Positions 26,754 to 35,950 of a DNA stretch of 64,000 nt are shown piece by piece. The position numbers and the translations under genes are program-made. This DNA is from Longimicrobium sp. GTDB taxonomy: Bacteria > Gemmatimonadota > Gemmatimonadetes > Longimicrobiales > Longimicrobiaceae. Location: assembly GCA_036377595.1 (NCBI GenBank), contig DASUYB010000075.1:1-64000 (forward strand), read 5' to 3'. How positions within the stretch are numbered: the first letter of the stretch is position 1; every line of letters begins with the position of its first letter. The notes beneath the pieces were generated by a model. It did no database searches. It was not told the origin of the DNA and was given only the letters and a program-made list of their open reading frames with translations.

Positions 26754-26786
26754 GGGGTGGAGAGCGAAAGCTCTCCACCCCTTTTT
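26754..26786 (+). terminator. rpsA intrinsic terminator
   Basis: A 12-bp perfect stem GGGGTGGAGAGC/GCTCTCCACCCC closed by a GAAA tetraloop and followed by TTTTT. A textbook intrinsic terminator. Confidence 0.95.
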
Positions 26787-26808
26787 CGCGTCCGCCATCG
26801 CTCGCGAC

Positions 26809-26859
26809 GATGCGAGTGAACTCGCGGCTACGACGACACGCAGTCCGCCTTCGCGGACT
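26809..26859. repeat. REP-like element, TCGCGGCTAC...AGTCCGC family
   Basis: About 51 bp: ATGCGAGTGAACTCGCGGCTAC, then a short spacer and the hairpin AGTCCGCcttcGCGGACT. Related copies occur at 41295, 46186, 58118, 59292 (inverted pair) and 62891. Confidence 0.8.
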
Positions 26860-26954
26860 CCATCAGCGCAATTCGGGGCTGGATCGCCGAATCGTGCGCG
26901 AGTAGCTTGGTCGCATTCCTCCGCCGTTATCCCGAATCTCCATTCAATCCTCCG

Positions 26955-27401
26955 ATGCGCCGCATTCTCATCACCGCCGCCGCCGGGCTGGCGCTCGTTG
27001 CTTCGCGAGCGCCGGCGCAGAGCGCCGCCGCCGATTCCGCCGCGGCCGATTCGGTGCCGACGGTGGAATTCGAGCAGATGAATCCGAAGCCACGGCTACG
27101 GAACTGGCCGCACGTCCGCATGGTCATGGGCAACGAGATGCGGCGGGTGATTCGCGGCCCCGACCAGCAGTGGCGGGTCGACGTGGGGGTGATCATCGAG
27201 CCGGACGGGACGCCGTCCACCCTTGTCGTCGCCCGCTCCAGCGGAAACGCGGCGGTGGACAGCGCCGCGTTGGCGGTCATGCGCGCGAGCCGGTACACGC
27301 CTCCGCGGCAGGACGGCCATCCCGTCCGCGTCCGCGGCATCCTGCCGGTCACCTTCGAGTCGCAGCCCTCCGCCGCCGACGCACGACCATATCCGCGCTA
27401 G
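26955..27401 (+). CDS. Secreted TonB C-terminal domain protein
   Basis: A 148-residue protein with a signal peptide (ILITAAAGLALVASRAPAQ) and a single TonB C-terminal-like domain (WRVDVGVIIEPDGTPSTLVV...AVDSAALAVMRASRYTPPRQDG...RGILPVTF). It lacks the N-terminal membrane anchor and proline-rich spacer of a true energy-transducing TonB, so it should not power transport alone. The start at MRRILI gives a proper signal peptide. A second protein of the same type follows 214 nt downstream. Confidence 0.75.
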   Translation: MRRILITAAAGLALVASRAPAQSAAADSAAADSVPTVEFEQMNPKPRLRNWPHVRMVMGNEMRRVIRGPDQQWRVDVGVIIEPDGTPSTLVVARSSGNAAVDSAALAVMRASRYTPPRQDGHPVRVRGILPVTFESQPSAADARPYPR

Positions 27402-27614
27402 TCGAAGCTCGTCTTCATCTTCTCTTAATGAAATCTGTAAGTCGATAGAACCACATGGGTTTGTCGTCGCTGCCACCTGGCCCTGGCGTGCAGCGACGGG
27501 ACTCGGGGATACAGATGTTTGAACCTCAGCGGGTGAATCACTCGTCTTACTCGTCGTAGGCGTTACGCGATGCCGCTCGGTGGAGCGGCGCCAACCCCGA
27601 TCTACGACAGAGCC

Positions 27615-28052
27615 ATGATCAACTCCTCGCCGCTGCAGGCGATTCGCGGGGCCGGCCGCATGGTCGCGCTGGCCGGTACCTTCGCCCTGGCGTTTGCCGC
27701 CTCCCCCGTGCACGCGCAGATGGCGCCGCTCGACAAGCGCATCTGGGACGCCGAGCAGGTGACGCAGAAGCCCGTCCTCGTCAACGCGCAGGCCGTGGGG
27801 CGGATGATCTCCCACAGCTATCCGCGGCAGCTCCTCGACTCCGGCGTCCCGGGGATGGTGACGCTCGAGTTGACGCTGGGGACGAACGGCCAGGTGGAGC
27901 AGGTGGCGGTGGTCGACGCATCCCGCCGCGAGTTCGGCGACGTGGCGCGCGGCCTCGCCCGGGCGATGCGCTTCACGCCGGCGAAGGTGGATGGCGAGGT
28001 GGTGCGCTCGCGCGTGACGGTGCCGGTGGAGTTCATGCTGGTGTCGTACTGA
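27615..28052 (+). CDS. Secreted TonB C-terminal domain protein
   Basis: A 145-residue protein with a long signal peptide (MVALAGTFALAFAASPVHAQ) and a TonB C-terminal-like fold (GMVTLELTLGTNGQVEQVAVVDASRREFGD...MRFTPAKVDGEVV...VTVPVEF). As in the preceding gene, the anchor and Pro-rich region are missing. The two genes are same-direction relatives but quite diverged. A hairpin terminator follows within 20 nt. The role is unknown; export to the periplasm is inferred. Confidence 0.75.
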   Translation: MINSSPLQAIRGAGRMVALAGTFALAFAASPVHAQMAPLDKRIWDAEQVTQKPVLVNAQAVGRMISHSYPRQLLDSGVPGMVTLELTLGTNGQVEQVAVVDASRREFGDVARGLARAMRFTPAKVDGEVVRSRVTVPVEFMLVSY

Positions 28053-28070
28053 CCGCATCCGCGGTGACGA

Positions 28071-28105
28071 AGAGGCGGGCGTGCCGGGAAGGCGCGCCCG
28101 CCTCT
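28071..28105 (+). terminator. Intrinsic terminator
   Basis: AGAGGCGGGCGTGCC pairs with GGCGCGCCCGCCTCT (15 bp, one T-G pair) around GGGAA, followed by TTCAG. A similar hairpin core with the same GGGAA loop recurs at 29023. Confidence 0.8.
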
Positions 28106-28300
28106 TTCAGTTGTTCATAGCACCAATCATTTCTCTTGTGTTGCACTCGTTTCACAACCGATATTCGTCCCAGTTAGGCCATGAGGAATACCATCCTGTC
28201 AGGTCATCGCCAGTGTATCTGTCGCAGGGAAGATGGATGTTGATCGCTTACGAAAACCCAGCACGCTCAGTCCCGGAGTTCCCATAACGAGAGGTGCCTT

Positions 28301-28906
28301 ATGGCAGAGCCCAAGAATGTTCCTTGGCCGGTTTGGGCCGTCGTTACGGTGATTGTCGCCGCGATTCCCGTATACGCGAGTTTGTCTGGCGGTGACCCAA
28401 AGGAGACGGAACCAGCTGATGTTCTGGTGACGACCTATGGTCCCGAGGTAAAAGCGGCAATTCAGCGGTCCTTCTCGATCGGTACAGTTGCCTACCTGAA
28501 TTCCGATACGCTTCTCCTTTCACAGATCTTTTCGGGCGAGGCGCTCCGAACCACGGTCGGCGAGGTTCTGAGGTTCAGGTCTGCTCATGTCCGCCTCAAG
28601 CGGCAGATCGGTCGAGTCGTATTTGGACCGATGTCGTTCACGCGCGATCCACTCCGTGCAGAAGTCCGCGTCACACGTACAATGAAGGGGCAATTCGAGC
28701 AGATCGACTCCGGTGTATGCACCGAAGCCCTGCCTACCGTGACGCAGGAACAAACGTACTACCTGGAACGGATCGACAACGCCTGGATGATTTACTCCGT
28801 GGTAGCTCACACCCAGTCGCCGATCACGGTGCCTTGTCCTGTTGTCAGCGGACGAACAGCGCTGGACGTCTCAGGACAGCTGCCAGCGACCCAGCCGCCG
28901 AAGTAA
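28301..28906 (+). CDS. Membrane-anchored protein of unknown function, lower GC
   Basis: I do not recognise this 201-residue protein. A single transmembrane helix lies near the N-terminus (VWAVVTVIVAAIPVYASL), and the rest is a soluble domain with alternating strands ending in a Tyr-rich stretch (QTYYLERIDNAWMIYSVV). The base composition is visibly less GC-rich than the neighbours, as is the preceding 200 nt, suggesting acquisition. GAGAGGTG lies upstream of the ATG. No partner gene is evident. Confidence 0.65.
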   Translation: MAEPKNVPWPVWAVVTVIVAAIPVYASLSGGDPKETEPADVLVTTYGPEVKAAIQRSFSIGTVAYLNSDTLLLSQIFSGEALRTTVGEVLRFRSAHVRLKRQIGRVVFGPMSFTRDPLRAEVRVTRTMKGQFEQIDSGVCTEALPTVTQEQTYYLERIDNAWMIYSVVAHTQSPITVPCPVVSGRTALDVSGQLPATQPPK

Positions 28907-29022
28907 GCGAAAGGGGAGCGAGCACGGGTCAGCGCCGAGGGGTGCGTTGACCGACCACGGTGGGCGGAACCGGCACCGCTTCCAACCACCCTCAGAGCTT
29001 CTGATCGTTCGAGACCGAGATT

Positions 29023-29047
29023 CGGGCGTGCCGGGAAGGTGCGCCCG
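29023..29047 (+). terminator. Hairpin resembling the one at 28071
   Basis: CGGGCGTGCC/GGTGCGCCCG with the GGGAA loop (two G-T pairs). The core is nearly the same as the hairpin at 28071, so the lower-GC gene sits between two copies of one hairpin. Confidence 0.55.
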
Positions 29048-29167
29048 TCTCCGCTTTGTCCTTCACCTCCATCGCCTCCCGGACTTTCGTCCCGTCGCAC
29101 TCGGCTTAGATTCCCGCGCTTCGATTCCGATCCGAAGACACGAGAAAACCGAACCGGGACGCGCCCG

Positions 29168-30718
29168 ATGTCGATGCGGGAAAAGCTGGAGCACTTGGAC
29201 GAGCTGCGCCGCCAGGCCGAGATGGGCGGCGGCGAGAAGCGCATCAGGCAGCAGCACGAGCGCGGCAAGCTGACCGCGCGCGAGCGGCTGGACGTGCTGC
29301 TGGACGAAGGGAGCTTCGTGGAGCTCGACCGCTTCGTGGTGCACCGCGCCACCGACTTCGGGCTGGCCAACGAGAAGTACCTGGGCGACGGCGTGGTCAC
29401 CGGCTACGGGACGATCCACGGGCGCCTGGTCTACGTCTTCTCGCAGGACTTCACCGTGTTCGGCGGCTCGCTCAGCGAGGCGCACGCGGAGAAGGTCGTG
29501 AAGATCATGGACCTGGCGCTGAAGAACGGCGCGCCGGTGATCGGACTGAACGACTCGGGCGGCGCGCGCATCCAGGAAGGCGTGGTCTCCCTCGGCGGCT
29601 ACGCCGACATCTTCCTGCGCAACACGCTCGCGTCCGGCGTGATCCCCCAGGTCAGCGCCATCCTGGGCCCGTGCGCGGGCGGCGCGGTGTACTCGCCCGC
29701 CATCACCGACTTCATCTACATGGTGCAGGGGACGAGCTACATGTTCGTCACCGGGCCCAACGTGGTGAAGACGGTGACGCACGAGGACGTGACGATGGAG
29801 GAGCTGGGCGGCGCCGCCACGCACGCGGCCAGGAGCGGCGTGGCGCACTTCGCGGTGAAGAGCGAGGTGGAGTGCCTGCACCGCATCCGCCACCTCTTCG
29901 AGTTCATCCCGCAGAACAACGCCGAGGACCCGCCCTTCAAGCCGACGGACGATCCCGCGGACCGGGCCGACGAGGAGCTGCTCGACGTCGTTCCCGACAA
30001 CCCCAACAAGCCGTACGACATGCACGACGTCATCCGCCGCGTGGTGGACGACGGCGAGTTCTACGAGGTGCACGCCGACTACGCGGGGAACATCCTCTGC
30101 GGCTTCGCGCACGTGGGCGGGCGGTCGATCGGCATCGTGGCCAACCAGCCGGCCGTCCTGGCGGGCGTCCTGGACATCGACGCGAGCGTGAAGGCGGCGC
30201 GCTTCGTCCGCTTCTGCGACGCGTTCAACGTGCCGCTGCTGACCTTCGAGGACGTCCCCGGCTTCCTCCCGGGCGTGGCGCAGGAGCACGGGGGGATCAT
30301 CCGCCACGGCGCCAAGCTGCTCTACGCCTTCTGCGAGGCCACGGTGCCGAAGGTCACCATCATCACCCGCAAGGCCTACGGCGGGGCGTACGACGTGATG
30401 AGCTCCAAGCACATCCGTGGCGACGTGAACTATGCGTGGCCCACGGCGGAGATCGCCGTCATGGGCGCCAAGGGCGCGGTGGAGATCCTGTACCGCCGCG
30501 AGATCGGCGCGGCCGCGGACCCCGCGGCCGAGGCGGCGGGGAAGCAGAAGGAGTACGAGGACCGCTTCGCCAACCCGTTCGCGGCCGCCGCGCGCGGCTA
30601 CGTGGACGACGTCATCGACCCGCGCGAGACGCGCGCGCGCGTGGTCAGCGCCTTCGAGATGCTCCGCAACAAGCGCGATTCCAACCCGCCGAAGAAGCAC
30701 GGTAACATCCCGCTGTAG
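29168..30718 (+). CDS. pccB: Acyl-CoA carboxylase beta (carboxyltransferase) subunit, probably propionyl-CoA
   Basis: The 516-residue protein transfers carboxyl from biotin to an acyl-CoA. It has the carboxyltransferase N- and C-domains with the oxyanion-forming glycines ([13 protein letters not shown], and [18 protein letters not shown]), and the usual KLTARERL N-terminal block. Length and the '[11 protein letters not shown]' motif match propionyl/methylmalonyl-CoA carboxylases. The biotin carboxylase and biotin carrier genes are about 7-10 kb away and methylmalonyl-CoA mutase about 19 kb away, supporting propionyl-CoA use, although acetyl-CoA cannot be excluded. Confidence 0.92.
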   Translation: MSMREKLEHLDELRRQAEMGGGEKRIRQQHERGKLTARERLDVLLDEGSFVELDRFVVHRATDFGLANEKYLGDGVVTGYGTIHGRLVYVFSQDFTVFGGSLSEAHAEKVVKIMDLALKNGAPVIGLNDSGGARIQEGVVSLGGYADIFLRNTLASGVIPQVSAILGPCAGGAVYSPAITDFIYMVQGTSYMFVTGPNVVKTVTHEDVTMEELGGAATHAARSGVAHFAVKSEVECLHRIRHLFEFIPQNNAEDPPFKPTDDPADRADEELLDVVPDNPNKPYDMHDVIRRVVDDGEFYEVHADYAGNILCGFAHVGGRSIGIVANQPAVLAGVLDIDASVKAARFVRFCDAFNVPLLTFEDVPGFLPGVAQEHGGIIRHGAKLLYAFCEATVPKVTIITRKAYGGAYDVMSSKHIRGDVNYAWPTAEIAVMGAKGAVEILYRREIGAAADPAAEAAGKQKEYEDRFANPFAAAARGYVDDVIDPRETRARVVSAFEMLRNKRDSNPPKKHGNIPL

Positions 30719-30939
30719 CAGCACATCCGGAATACCTGAAGAGGCGCGGCGGACGCGGAGGATCTTCCTCCCGTTCGCCGCGTTTCGCGTAAAGATCTCG
30801 CGGATATCTGTGACGCCGGTGGCCGCTTTCACGCGTAAAGGGCGAAAAGGGTTGATATCCGGTCTGCGGGGTGGCAGCTTTGTAGAAAAGCGACAGGCGA
30901 CGAGACAGACGTACGGGGCAGTATGGGGGAGGAGGAGAG

Positions 30940-31488
30940 ATGGAGCAGCAGAGTAGAAGCCGGATGCTCTATCCGCCTGCGCGGTGGAGGAACCCGGTCA
31001 TCCGGTTGTACCATGGGACGACTGCGGACGCCGCGCGTGAGATCGTCCAGAGCGGCATAGCCATCTCCCGGGGTCGTGACGAGCGAGACTTCGGGCGCGG
31101 CTTCTACACGACGACACTTCAGCGTCAGGCGAGGAACTGGGCATTCGAGGTCGCCCGCGAAAGCGGTCGGACCAGGTCGGCGGCGGTGGTTCAGCTTGAT
31201 CTCGCTCGCGAGTCGCTGGCTTCCCTCGCGACGCTGATGTTCGTGCGTGGGGATTTCCACGCTGCGGATTATTGGAGCTTCGTGGTCCACTGCCGTAACG
31301 GTGCGGTGGACCACGGCCGAACGAGCCATGCGGACGGCCTGTACGACGTCGTAGTCGGTCCGATCGCTGCGTTCTGGAAACAGCGCGCTGCGATGTCGGA
31401 CTCCGACCAGATCAGCTTCCACACCGAGGCGGCAGAGGCCGCACTGAACTCCAGCGCGCGCGTGATCTCATGGACAGCAAGCCGCTGA
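30940..31488 (+). CDS. DUF3990 domain protein, putative ADP-ribosyltransferase-like toxin
   Basis: The 182-residue protein matches the DUF3990 pattern: LYHGTTADAAREIV near the N-terminus, then DFGRGFYTT and a following QARNWA helix. This fold is related to ADP-ribosyltransferases, and members occur in toxin-antitoxin-like pairs. A 113-residue gene overlaps its 3' end by 19 nt, as expected for such a pair. GAGGAGAG lies just before the ATG. Base composition is lower in GC than the flanking carboxylase gene. Enzymatic activity and toxicity are inferred. Confidence 0.7.
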   Translation: MEQQSRSRMLYPPARWRNPVIRLYHGTTADAAREIVQSGIAISRGRDERDFGRGFYTTTLQRQARNWAFEVARESGRTRSAAVVQLDLARESLASLATLMFVRGDFHAADYWSFVVHCRNGAVDHGRTSHADGLYDVVVGPIAAFWKQRAAMSDSDQISFHTEAAEAALNSSARVISWTASR

Positions 31489-31811
31489 AAGACGCCTACT
31501 GGGAAATCGTTGCCGACTGCCTGCGCGTGTTCCACGGCTACGCCCCGCAGGCGGCGCGTGCCGCGGCGCGTGCCCTGAGGGAGCAGGTTGAACCGCCCGT
31601 GGACCCTTTCCCGGGCTACATGCGCGACAGCTTCTACAACCGGGAACCCTTCAACGTCGCGTGTGGCATTGCGGGGCACGACCTCGAGTTGAGGGACCAT
31701 GCCGACGTCTACATGCCCATGATGGACGACCGGTACGCCCCGGCCGAACGCATCGTGTTCGCCAACGGTCCTCCGAGGCTGGGTTTGCTCCTGGACGGGC
31801 AGATCCTGTAG
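31470..31811 (+). CDS. Putative partner (antitoxin-like) of the DUF3990 protein
   Basis: A 113-residue protein with no family I can name. It begins with a helical region (YWEIVADCLRVFHGY), then a DSFYNREPFNVACGIAG segment and an acidic stretch (LRDHADVYMPMMDDRY). The start lies inside the DUF3990 gene (19-nt overlap), so translation is probably coupled. The position and size suggest an antitoxin, but there is no DNA-binding motif. It could also be an immunity-like or accessory protein. Confidence 0.55.
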   Translation: MDSKPLKDAYWEIVADCLRVFHGYAPQAARAAARALREQVEPPVDPFPGYMRDSFYNREPFNVACGIAGHDLELRDHADVYMPMMDDRYAPAERIVFANGPPRLGLLLDGQIL

Positions 31812-31861
31812 GTCCGGGATGCTTCGCCATCATCGGCCGCGGGGACCAGGGGGAAGGGGAG

Positions 31862-32566
31862 ATGAGCGAAACGTGGGAGGCGGGCACTGCGCGGCTGATC
31901 GATCTCAGCCACACCATCGAGCACGGGATGGTGACGCTGAAGGGGTATCCCGCGCCGATCATCTGCGACTACCTGAGCCGCGAGGCGTCGCGGGCGGTAT
32001 ACGCCGAGGGAACGGAGTTCCACATCGGCCGGATCGACATGATCGCGAACACCGGCACCTACGTGGACAGCCCGTTCCACCGCTACGCCGACGGGAAGGA
32101 CCTGTCCGAGCTACCGCTGGAGTCGCTCGCCAACCTCGACGCCGTCGTCGTTCGCGCCACGCAGCGCGCCGGCCGCGCGGTGGATGTGGAGGCGTTCGCC
32201 GGAGTGGAGGTGGCGGGGAAGGCGGTGCTGGTGCACACCGGCCATGCGCGGCACTGGGGGACGGACGCGTACTTCGAGGGCCATCCCTTCCTCACCCGCG
32301 CGGCGGCCGAGCACCTGCGCGATTCCGGCGCCGGGTTCGTCGGCATCGACACGCTCAACATCGACGACATGGACGACGGGACGCGGCCGGTGCACAGCAC
32401 GCTGCTGCGCGCCGACATCCCCATCTGCGAGCACATGCGCGGGCTGGAACTGGTGCCGGACTCCGGCTTCCGCTTCTTCGCCGTCCCCGTGAAGGTGAAG
32501 GCGTTCGGCACCTTCCCGGTGCGCGCCTTCGCCCTGCTGGACCGACCGCAGGTGTTCTCAGTGTAA
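31862..32566 (+). CDS. Cyclase family protein (kynurenine formamidase-like), variant metal motif
   Basis: The 234-residue protein belongs to the cyclase/KynB family of metal-dependent hydrolases: DLSHTIEHGM at the start, then the motif that is normally HxGTHxDxPxH. Here it reads ANTGTYVDSPFH, so two of the usual His ligands are Asn and Tyr. Such a variant clade may bind metal differently or catalyse another reaction, so a formamidase name would be unsafe. GAAGGGGAG precedes the ATG. A hairpin overlaps its stop codon. Confidence 0.8.
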   Translation: MSETWEAGTARLIDLSHTIEHGMVTLKGYPAPIICDYLSREASRAVYAEGTEFHIGRIDMIANTGTYVDSPFHRYADGKDLSELPLESLANLDAVVVRATQRAGRAVDVEAFAGVEVAGKAVLVHTGHARHWGTDAYFEGHPFLTRAAAEHLRDSGAGFVGIDTLNIDDMDDGTRPVHSTLLRADIPICEHMRGLELVPDSGFRFFAVPVKVKAFGTFPVRAFALLDRPQVFSV

Positions 32567-32591
32567 TAGTGCAATCAGTGATTGCACTATT
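32565..32591. terminator. Hairpin overlapping the cyclase stop codon
   Basis: AATAGTGCAAT/ATTGCACTATT, a perfect 11-bp stem with a 5-nt loop, begins in the TAA stop codon. It is AT-rich and has no T-run, so termination is plausible but not certain. Confidence 0.55.
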
Positions 32592-32729
32592 CACGTCCCC
32601 GCTAGGGGTTCGATGGACCAGCGCGGACTGCGCTCGACGGTCCGGCGGAGCCATCGCTCGATGCACCGCGATGGCTTATCGTTCCCCTCGCATCCGCAAG
32701 CCGATCCACCCCCTCCGACGAGCCCGACG

Positions 32730-33275
32730 ATGACGACGACCGCCGCCGCACCCGTGGTCGAGCGCCCCGCGCCCGACGAGCATGCGCCGTACTACTCGAA
32801 GTACACCGACCTTGTCCCCGACGGCGACGTGGTGGAGCACATGGACCGCCAGGCGCGCGAGACGATCGCGTTCCTGCGCGGCATCCCCTCGGATCTCCAC
32901 GACCATCGCTACGCCGAGGGGAAGTGGAGCATCAAGGAGGTGATCGGCCACATCGCCGACGCCGAGCGCATCTTCGCGTACCGCGCGCTGCGGATCGCGC
33001 GGGGCGACCAGACGCCGCTGGCCAGCTTCGACGAGAACCTGTACGTGCCCGCCGGCGAGTTCGGCGCGCGCGCCTACGGCTCGCTGGTGGACGAGTTGGA
33101 GAGCGTCCGCCGCGCCACGCTGGCGTTCTTCCGCTCGCTGACGCCCGAGCAGGCGCGGCGGCGCGGGGTCGCGAGCAGCAACGAGGTTTCCGTGCGCGCC
33201 ATCGCGTACATCATCGCGGGGCACGTCGACCACCACGTGCGCATCCTGCGCGAGCGCTATCTCGGCCAGTCGTGA
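32730..33275 (+). CDS. DinB superfamily protein
   Basis: A 181-residue four-helix-bundle protein with the DinB/YfiT metal-site pattern: a His in KWSIKEVIGHIADAERIF and the HVDHH motif near the C-terminus. These proteins are often thiol-dependent transferases or hydrolases that need a divalent metal; the reaction is unknown here. The start at MTTTAAA follows a region without family similarity. It precedes the dCMP deaminase gene by 89 nt in the same direction. Confidence 0.82.
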   Translation: MTTTAAAPVVERPAPDEHAPYYSKYTDLVPDGDVVEHMDRQARETIAFLRGIPSDLHDHRYAEGKWSIKEVIGHIADAERIFAYRALRIARGDQTPLASFDENLYVPAGEFGARAYGSLVDELESVRRATLAFFRSLTPEQARRRGVASSNEVSVRAIAYIIAGHVDHHVRILRERYLGQS

Positions 33276-33364
33276 CGATCGTCCGCCCGCGCTGGCGGTC
33301 GCCGGCGCGGGCGCATCTCGCATCTCCCTTCCGTTCATCTCCATCTCCCTCCACCACGCGAGCC

Positions 33365-33925
33365 ATGCCTGAGCACCGGCGGCCGGGGACGCACGAGTAC
33401 TTCATGGGGATCGCGCTGGCGGTGCGCAGCCGGGCGGACTGCACCGGCAACCGTGTGGGCGCGGTAATCGTGAAGGACCGGCGCATCGTGAGCACCGGCT
33501 ACAACGGCACGCCCGAGAACATGCCCAACTGCAGCGAGGGCGGCTGCCACCGCTGCGCGCATCGCGAGCAGTACGCAAGCGGCACGGGCTACGACCTGTG
33601 CATCTGCGTGCACGCCGAGCAGAACGCGCTGCTGGCGGCGGCGCGCTTCGGGATCGCGGTGGAGGGGTCAACGGTCTATACGACCATGCGCCCGTGCTTC
33701 GGCTGCACCAAGGAGTTGCTGCAGGCGCACGTGGAGGCCGTGTGGTTCCTGCACGACTGGGTGCATCCCGATCCGCACTACCAGGCCGAGTACGAGCGCC
33801 TGCAGGGCCGCTTCCCCGAAGGCATCCGCCACCTGGAGATGGAGGATCCGGACGCGGAGTGGGCCATCACGTCGCGGCGTGTAGCGGCGGGGAGGCCGGA
33901 CGAGACGGGGCACGGGGCGGCGTGA
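33365..33925 (+). CDS. Deoxycytidylate deaminase
   Basis: The 186-residue enzyme would convert dCMP to dUMP for thymidylate synthesis. The zinc site is clear: His83-Ala-Glu85 in CVHAEQNALL and C111-x2-C114 in RPCFGC. The extra Cys/His cluster (CSEGGCHRC, residues 56-64) is typical of the ComEB/dCMP deaminase group. The gene ends just before a marked drop in GC content. A housekeeping role is most likely, though deaminases can also occur in defence loci. Confidence 0.88.
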   Translation: MPEHRRPGTHEYFMGIALAVRSRADCTGNRVGAVIVKDRRIVSTGYNGTPENMPNCSEGGCHRCAHREQYASGTGYDLCICVHAEQNALLAAARFGIAVEGSTVYTTMRPCFGCTKELLQAHVEAVWFLHDWVHPDPHYQAEYERLQGRFPEGIRHLEMEDPDAEWAITSRRVAAGRPDETGHGAA

Positions 33926-34050
33926 GGGTTTGAATTCGCATCGTGAACCCCAGCTGTTACGATCTACGGCGCTCGCCGGGTGAGGGGCTTCTGTGTATTT
34001 TATCCTGCCCCTATGATCGTTTCTTTCCTCATCAGGATCCAAGCGCGCCT

Positions 34051-35739
34051 ATGCCGGCTCTCTACAATCCAGAAAAGCGGACCATTGGTCAGCTGCTCAC
34101 GATGACGAATCCTCCGATTGTAGTTCCGCAGTGGCAACGGAACTACAGTTGGACCGTTTCGGAAGTCGAAACATTTTGGAAAGATTTACTGGGCTTTGAC
34201 CGTCTTTATCCAGATAATAACATCGAAGATCAAGAGTATTTTCTTGGCTCGCTCGTAATTGTTGATCAGAACACAACGCACTTGCTCCTTGACGGCCAGC
34301 AGCGCCTCGCGACCGCCGCAATCCTGTTATCGGTAATTCGCGACTTTCTCGCACGTTACAGCAAGGATGCAGCGCTCCGGACATCCACGCGGTATTTGAT
34401 GGATTATGATGATGCCCAGAATCGGAACATCTACAAGTTGACCCTAAACAGGTACGATCGGGACTTCTTTCGGCGAGAAATCCTTGAGTACCGCGATGCG
34501 GACTACGTAGCTCCGAATCCACAACTCGAATCACATCGGCTTATCCGCAAGGCGCGGGAATTCTTCGAAAAGCAATTTCAGCAGCATTATGACCAGTTGC
34601 GGGATGGAGAGGCCGCGCAGCGATGGGCACTTCGCATCCAAAAGGTCCTGATCCATCATCTATCTGTGGTGGCCGTTTTCTCGACTGATGAGGAGAACGC
34701 ATCGACGGTTTTTGAAACCTTGAACGATAGAGGGATTGGGCTGTCTACACCCGATCTCGTTCGGAATCTACTGCTTCGGCGCGCCGCGGAGCATCAGCGC
34801 GACGAGATCATCGAGCTTTGGAGAGTTGTGCTCGAGATTGAAGCCGATGCGAAGCTCAACACATTCCTACGGCACTATTGGATCTCTCGCGAGGGCGATG
34901 TCAAGAGTCAGAGTCTTTACCGAGAGATGCGTGATGCCGTTATCGATCAAAACATTGACAGTTTGGCGCTATCACGGCAGTTACACGATTCGTCGCTTGT
35001 GTATCGTGATATCGTGAATGCAAAGGATGATGATGAAGATGTTCGTGCCATGCTGGCTGACGTGAACGCACTTGGCGCGACGATGTTGTATCCAGCAATC
35101 ATGAGCGCCAATGAGCGACTTGAGCCGGGTGATTTCAAGATGGTGCTCCGCGCTCTTCTTGTTACGTTCGTTCGCCATAGCGTCATCGGCGGCTTGGATA
35201 ATAGCCAACTTGAGACTGTGGTTTACGAGATCTCGCGCAGGTTGGATGATGATCTCACACCAGCCGCTGCAGTCGCTTGGCTTCGTGATTTTGCTCCGGA
35301 CGATGAGTTGTTGATCCGAATGTTCGAGGGCGCGAGCCTGCCCAAGACAGCTTTCGCCCGGTACGTATTGAAGGAGATCGAACTGCTCCTCCGAGAAACC
35401 GAGGAACTCACTGTGGCCACACCGAGCCGAGTGCACGTAGAACACGTCTATCCGCAAAATCCACCAGCAGATCGACGGTGGGAGAACCATTTCTCTGCGT
35501 TAAACCGAATTGGGAACCTCACGTTACTCGCGCGAAGCCTAAACACCGCGATCCGGAATGCAGACTTTCCAACGAAGAAGCCAAGGTATCAAGAGTCTAA
35601 CCTTCTCGTTACGCGAGACTTGCTGAATTATGAAGAATGGAACTGGGACACCGTGCAGGAACGTCAGAAGCGTCTAGCTTCGTTCGCTCCTGAGATTTGG
35701 CGGTATCCTGATATAGAACAGCCCGGCCAAGCTGAATAA
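34051..35739 (+). CDS. Single-chain GmrSD-type protein (DUF262 + DUF1524), putative type IV restriction nuclease
   Basis: The 562-residue protein joins a DUF262/GmrS-like N-terminal domain, with the nucleotide-handling motif DGQQR at residues 81-85, to a DUF1524/GmrD-like His-Me finger nuclease at about 455-530 (HVEHVYPQ at 462-469, then RIGNLTLL and a late Asn). Such enzymes can cut modified phage DNA using an NTP. GC content is clearly lower than the surroundings, indicating horizontal acquisition. The start at MPALYNP is the family-like one; a longer in-frame start upstream has no matching residues. It ends 7 nt before a hairpin that is duplicated upstream of accC. Activity is inferred. 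Confidence 0.85.
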   Translation: MPALYNPEKRTIGQLLTMTNPPIVVPQWQRNYSWTVSEVETFWKDLLGFDRLYPDNNIEDQEYFLGSLVIVDQNTTHLLLDGQQRLATAAILLSVIRDFLARYSKDAALRTSTRYLMDYDDAQNRNIYKLTLNRYDRDFFRREILEYRDADYVAPNPQLESHRLIRKAREFFEKQFQQHYDQLRDGEAAQRWALRIQKVLIHHLSVVAVFSTDEENASTVFETLNDRGIGLSTPDLVRNLLLRRAAEHQRDEIIELWRVVLEIEADAKLNTFLRHYWISREGDVKSQSLYREMRDAVIDQNIDSLALSRQLHDSSLVYRDIVNAKDDDEDVRAMLADVNALGATMLYPAIMSANERLEPGDFKMVLRALLVTFVRHSVIGGLDNSQLETVVYEISRRLDDDLTPAAAVAWLRDFAPDDELLIRMFEGASLPKTAFARYVLKEIELLLRETEELTVATPSRVHVEHVYPQNPPADRRWENHFSALNRIGNLTLLARSLNTAIRNADFPTKKPRYQESNLLVTRDLLNYEEWNWDTVQERQKRLASFAPEIWRYPDIEQPGQAE

Positions 35740-35745
35740 GGAAAG

Positions 35746-35772
35746 ACCGGCTCGCGAGACCCGCGGGCCGGT
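35746..35772 (+). terminator. Terminator hairpin, left copy of a duplicated block
   Basis: ACCGGCTCGCG/CGCGGGCCGGT (one T-G pair) with a 5-nt loop, followed by TGTCGTTT. The same hairpin recurs at 37480-37504 upstream of the intact accC. Confidence 0.75.
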
Positions 35773-35822
35773 TGTCGTTTGGGGGTCTTCCAAATCGGCC
35801 GGTGCGTAAGACGGAAGCGAGC

Positions 35823-35920
35823 GTGTTCAACAAGATCCTGGTTGCCAACCGCGGCGAGATCGCGCTGCGGGTGATCCGCGCGGCACACGAGCTGGGCGTC
35901 ACGGGGGTGGCCGTGTACTC
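35823..35920 (+). pseudogene. Truncated copy of the accC 5' end
   Basis: These 98 nt correspond to codons 1-33 of the intact accC at 37733-37830, starting at the same GTG ([20 protein letters not shown] versus FDKILV...), with only a handful of substitutions. Similarity stops abruptly at 35920, after which the 3' end of a minus-strand gene follows. The upstream hairpin is also shared. The fragment cannot make a functional carboxylase. Confidence 0.85.
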
Positions 35921-35950
35921 AAAGCCGGGGGAGGATGCCGGGGCAGGGAA

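Noticed and set aside
28081-28287. A 68-codon frame upstream of the lower-GC hypothetical
   Set aside because: It starts inside a terminator hairpin, lacks a ribosome-binding site and has no recognisable features.
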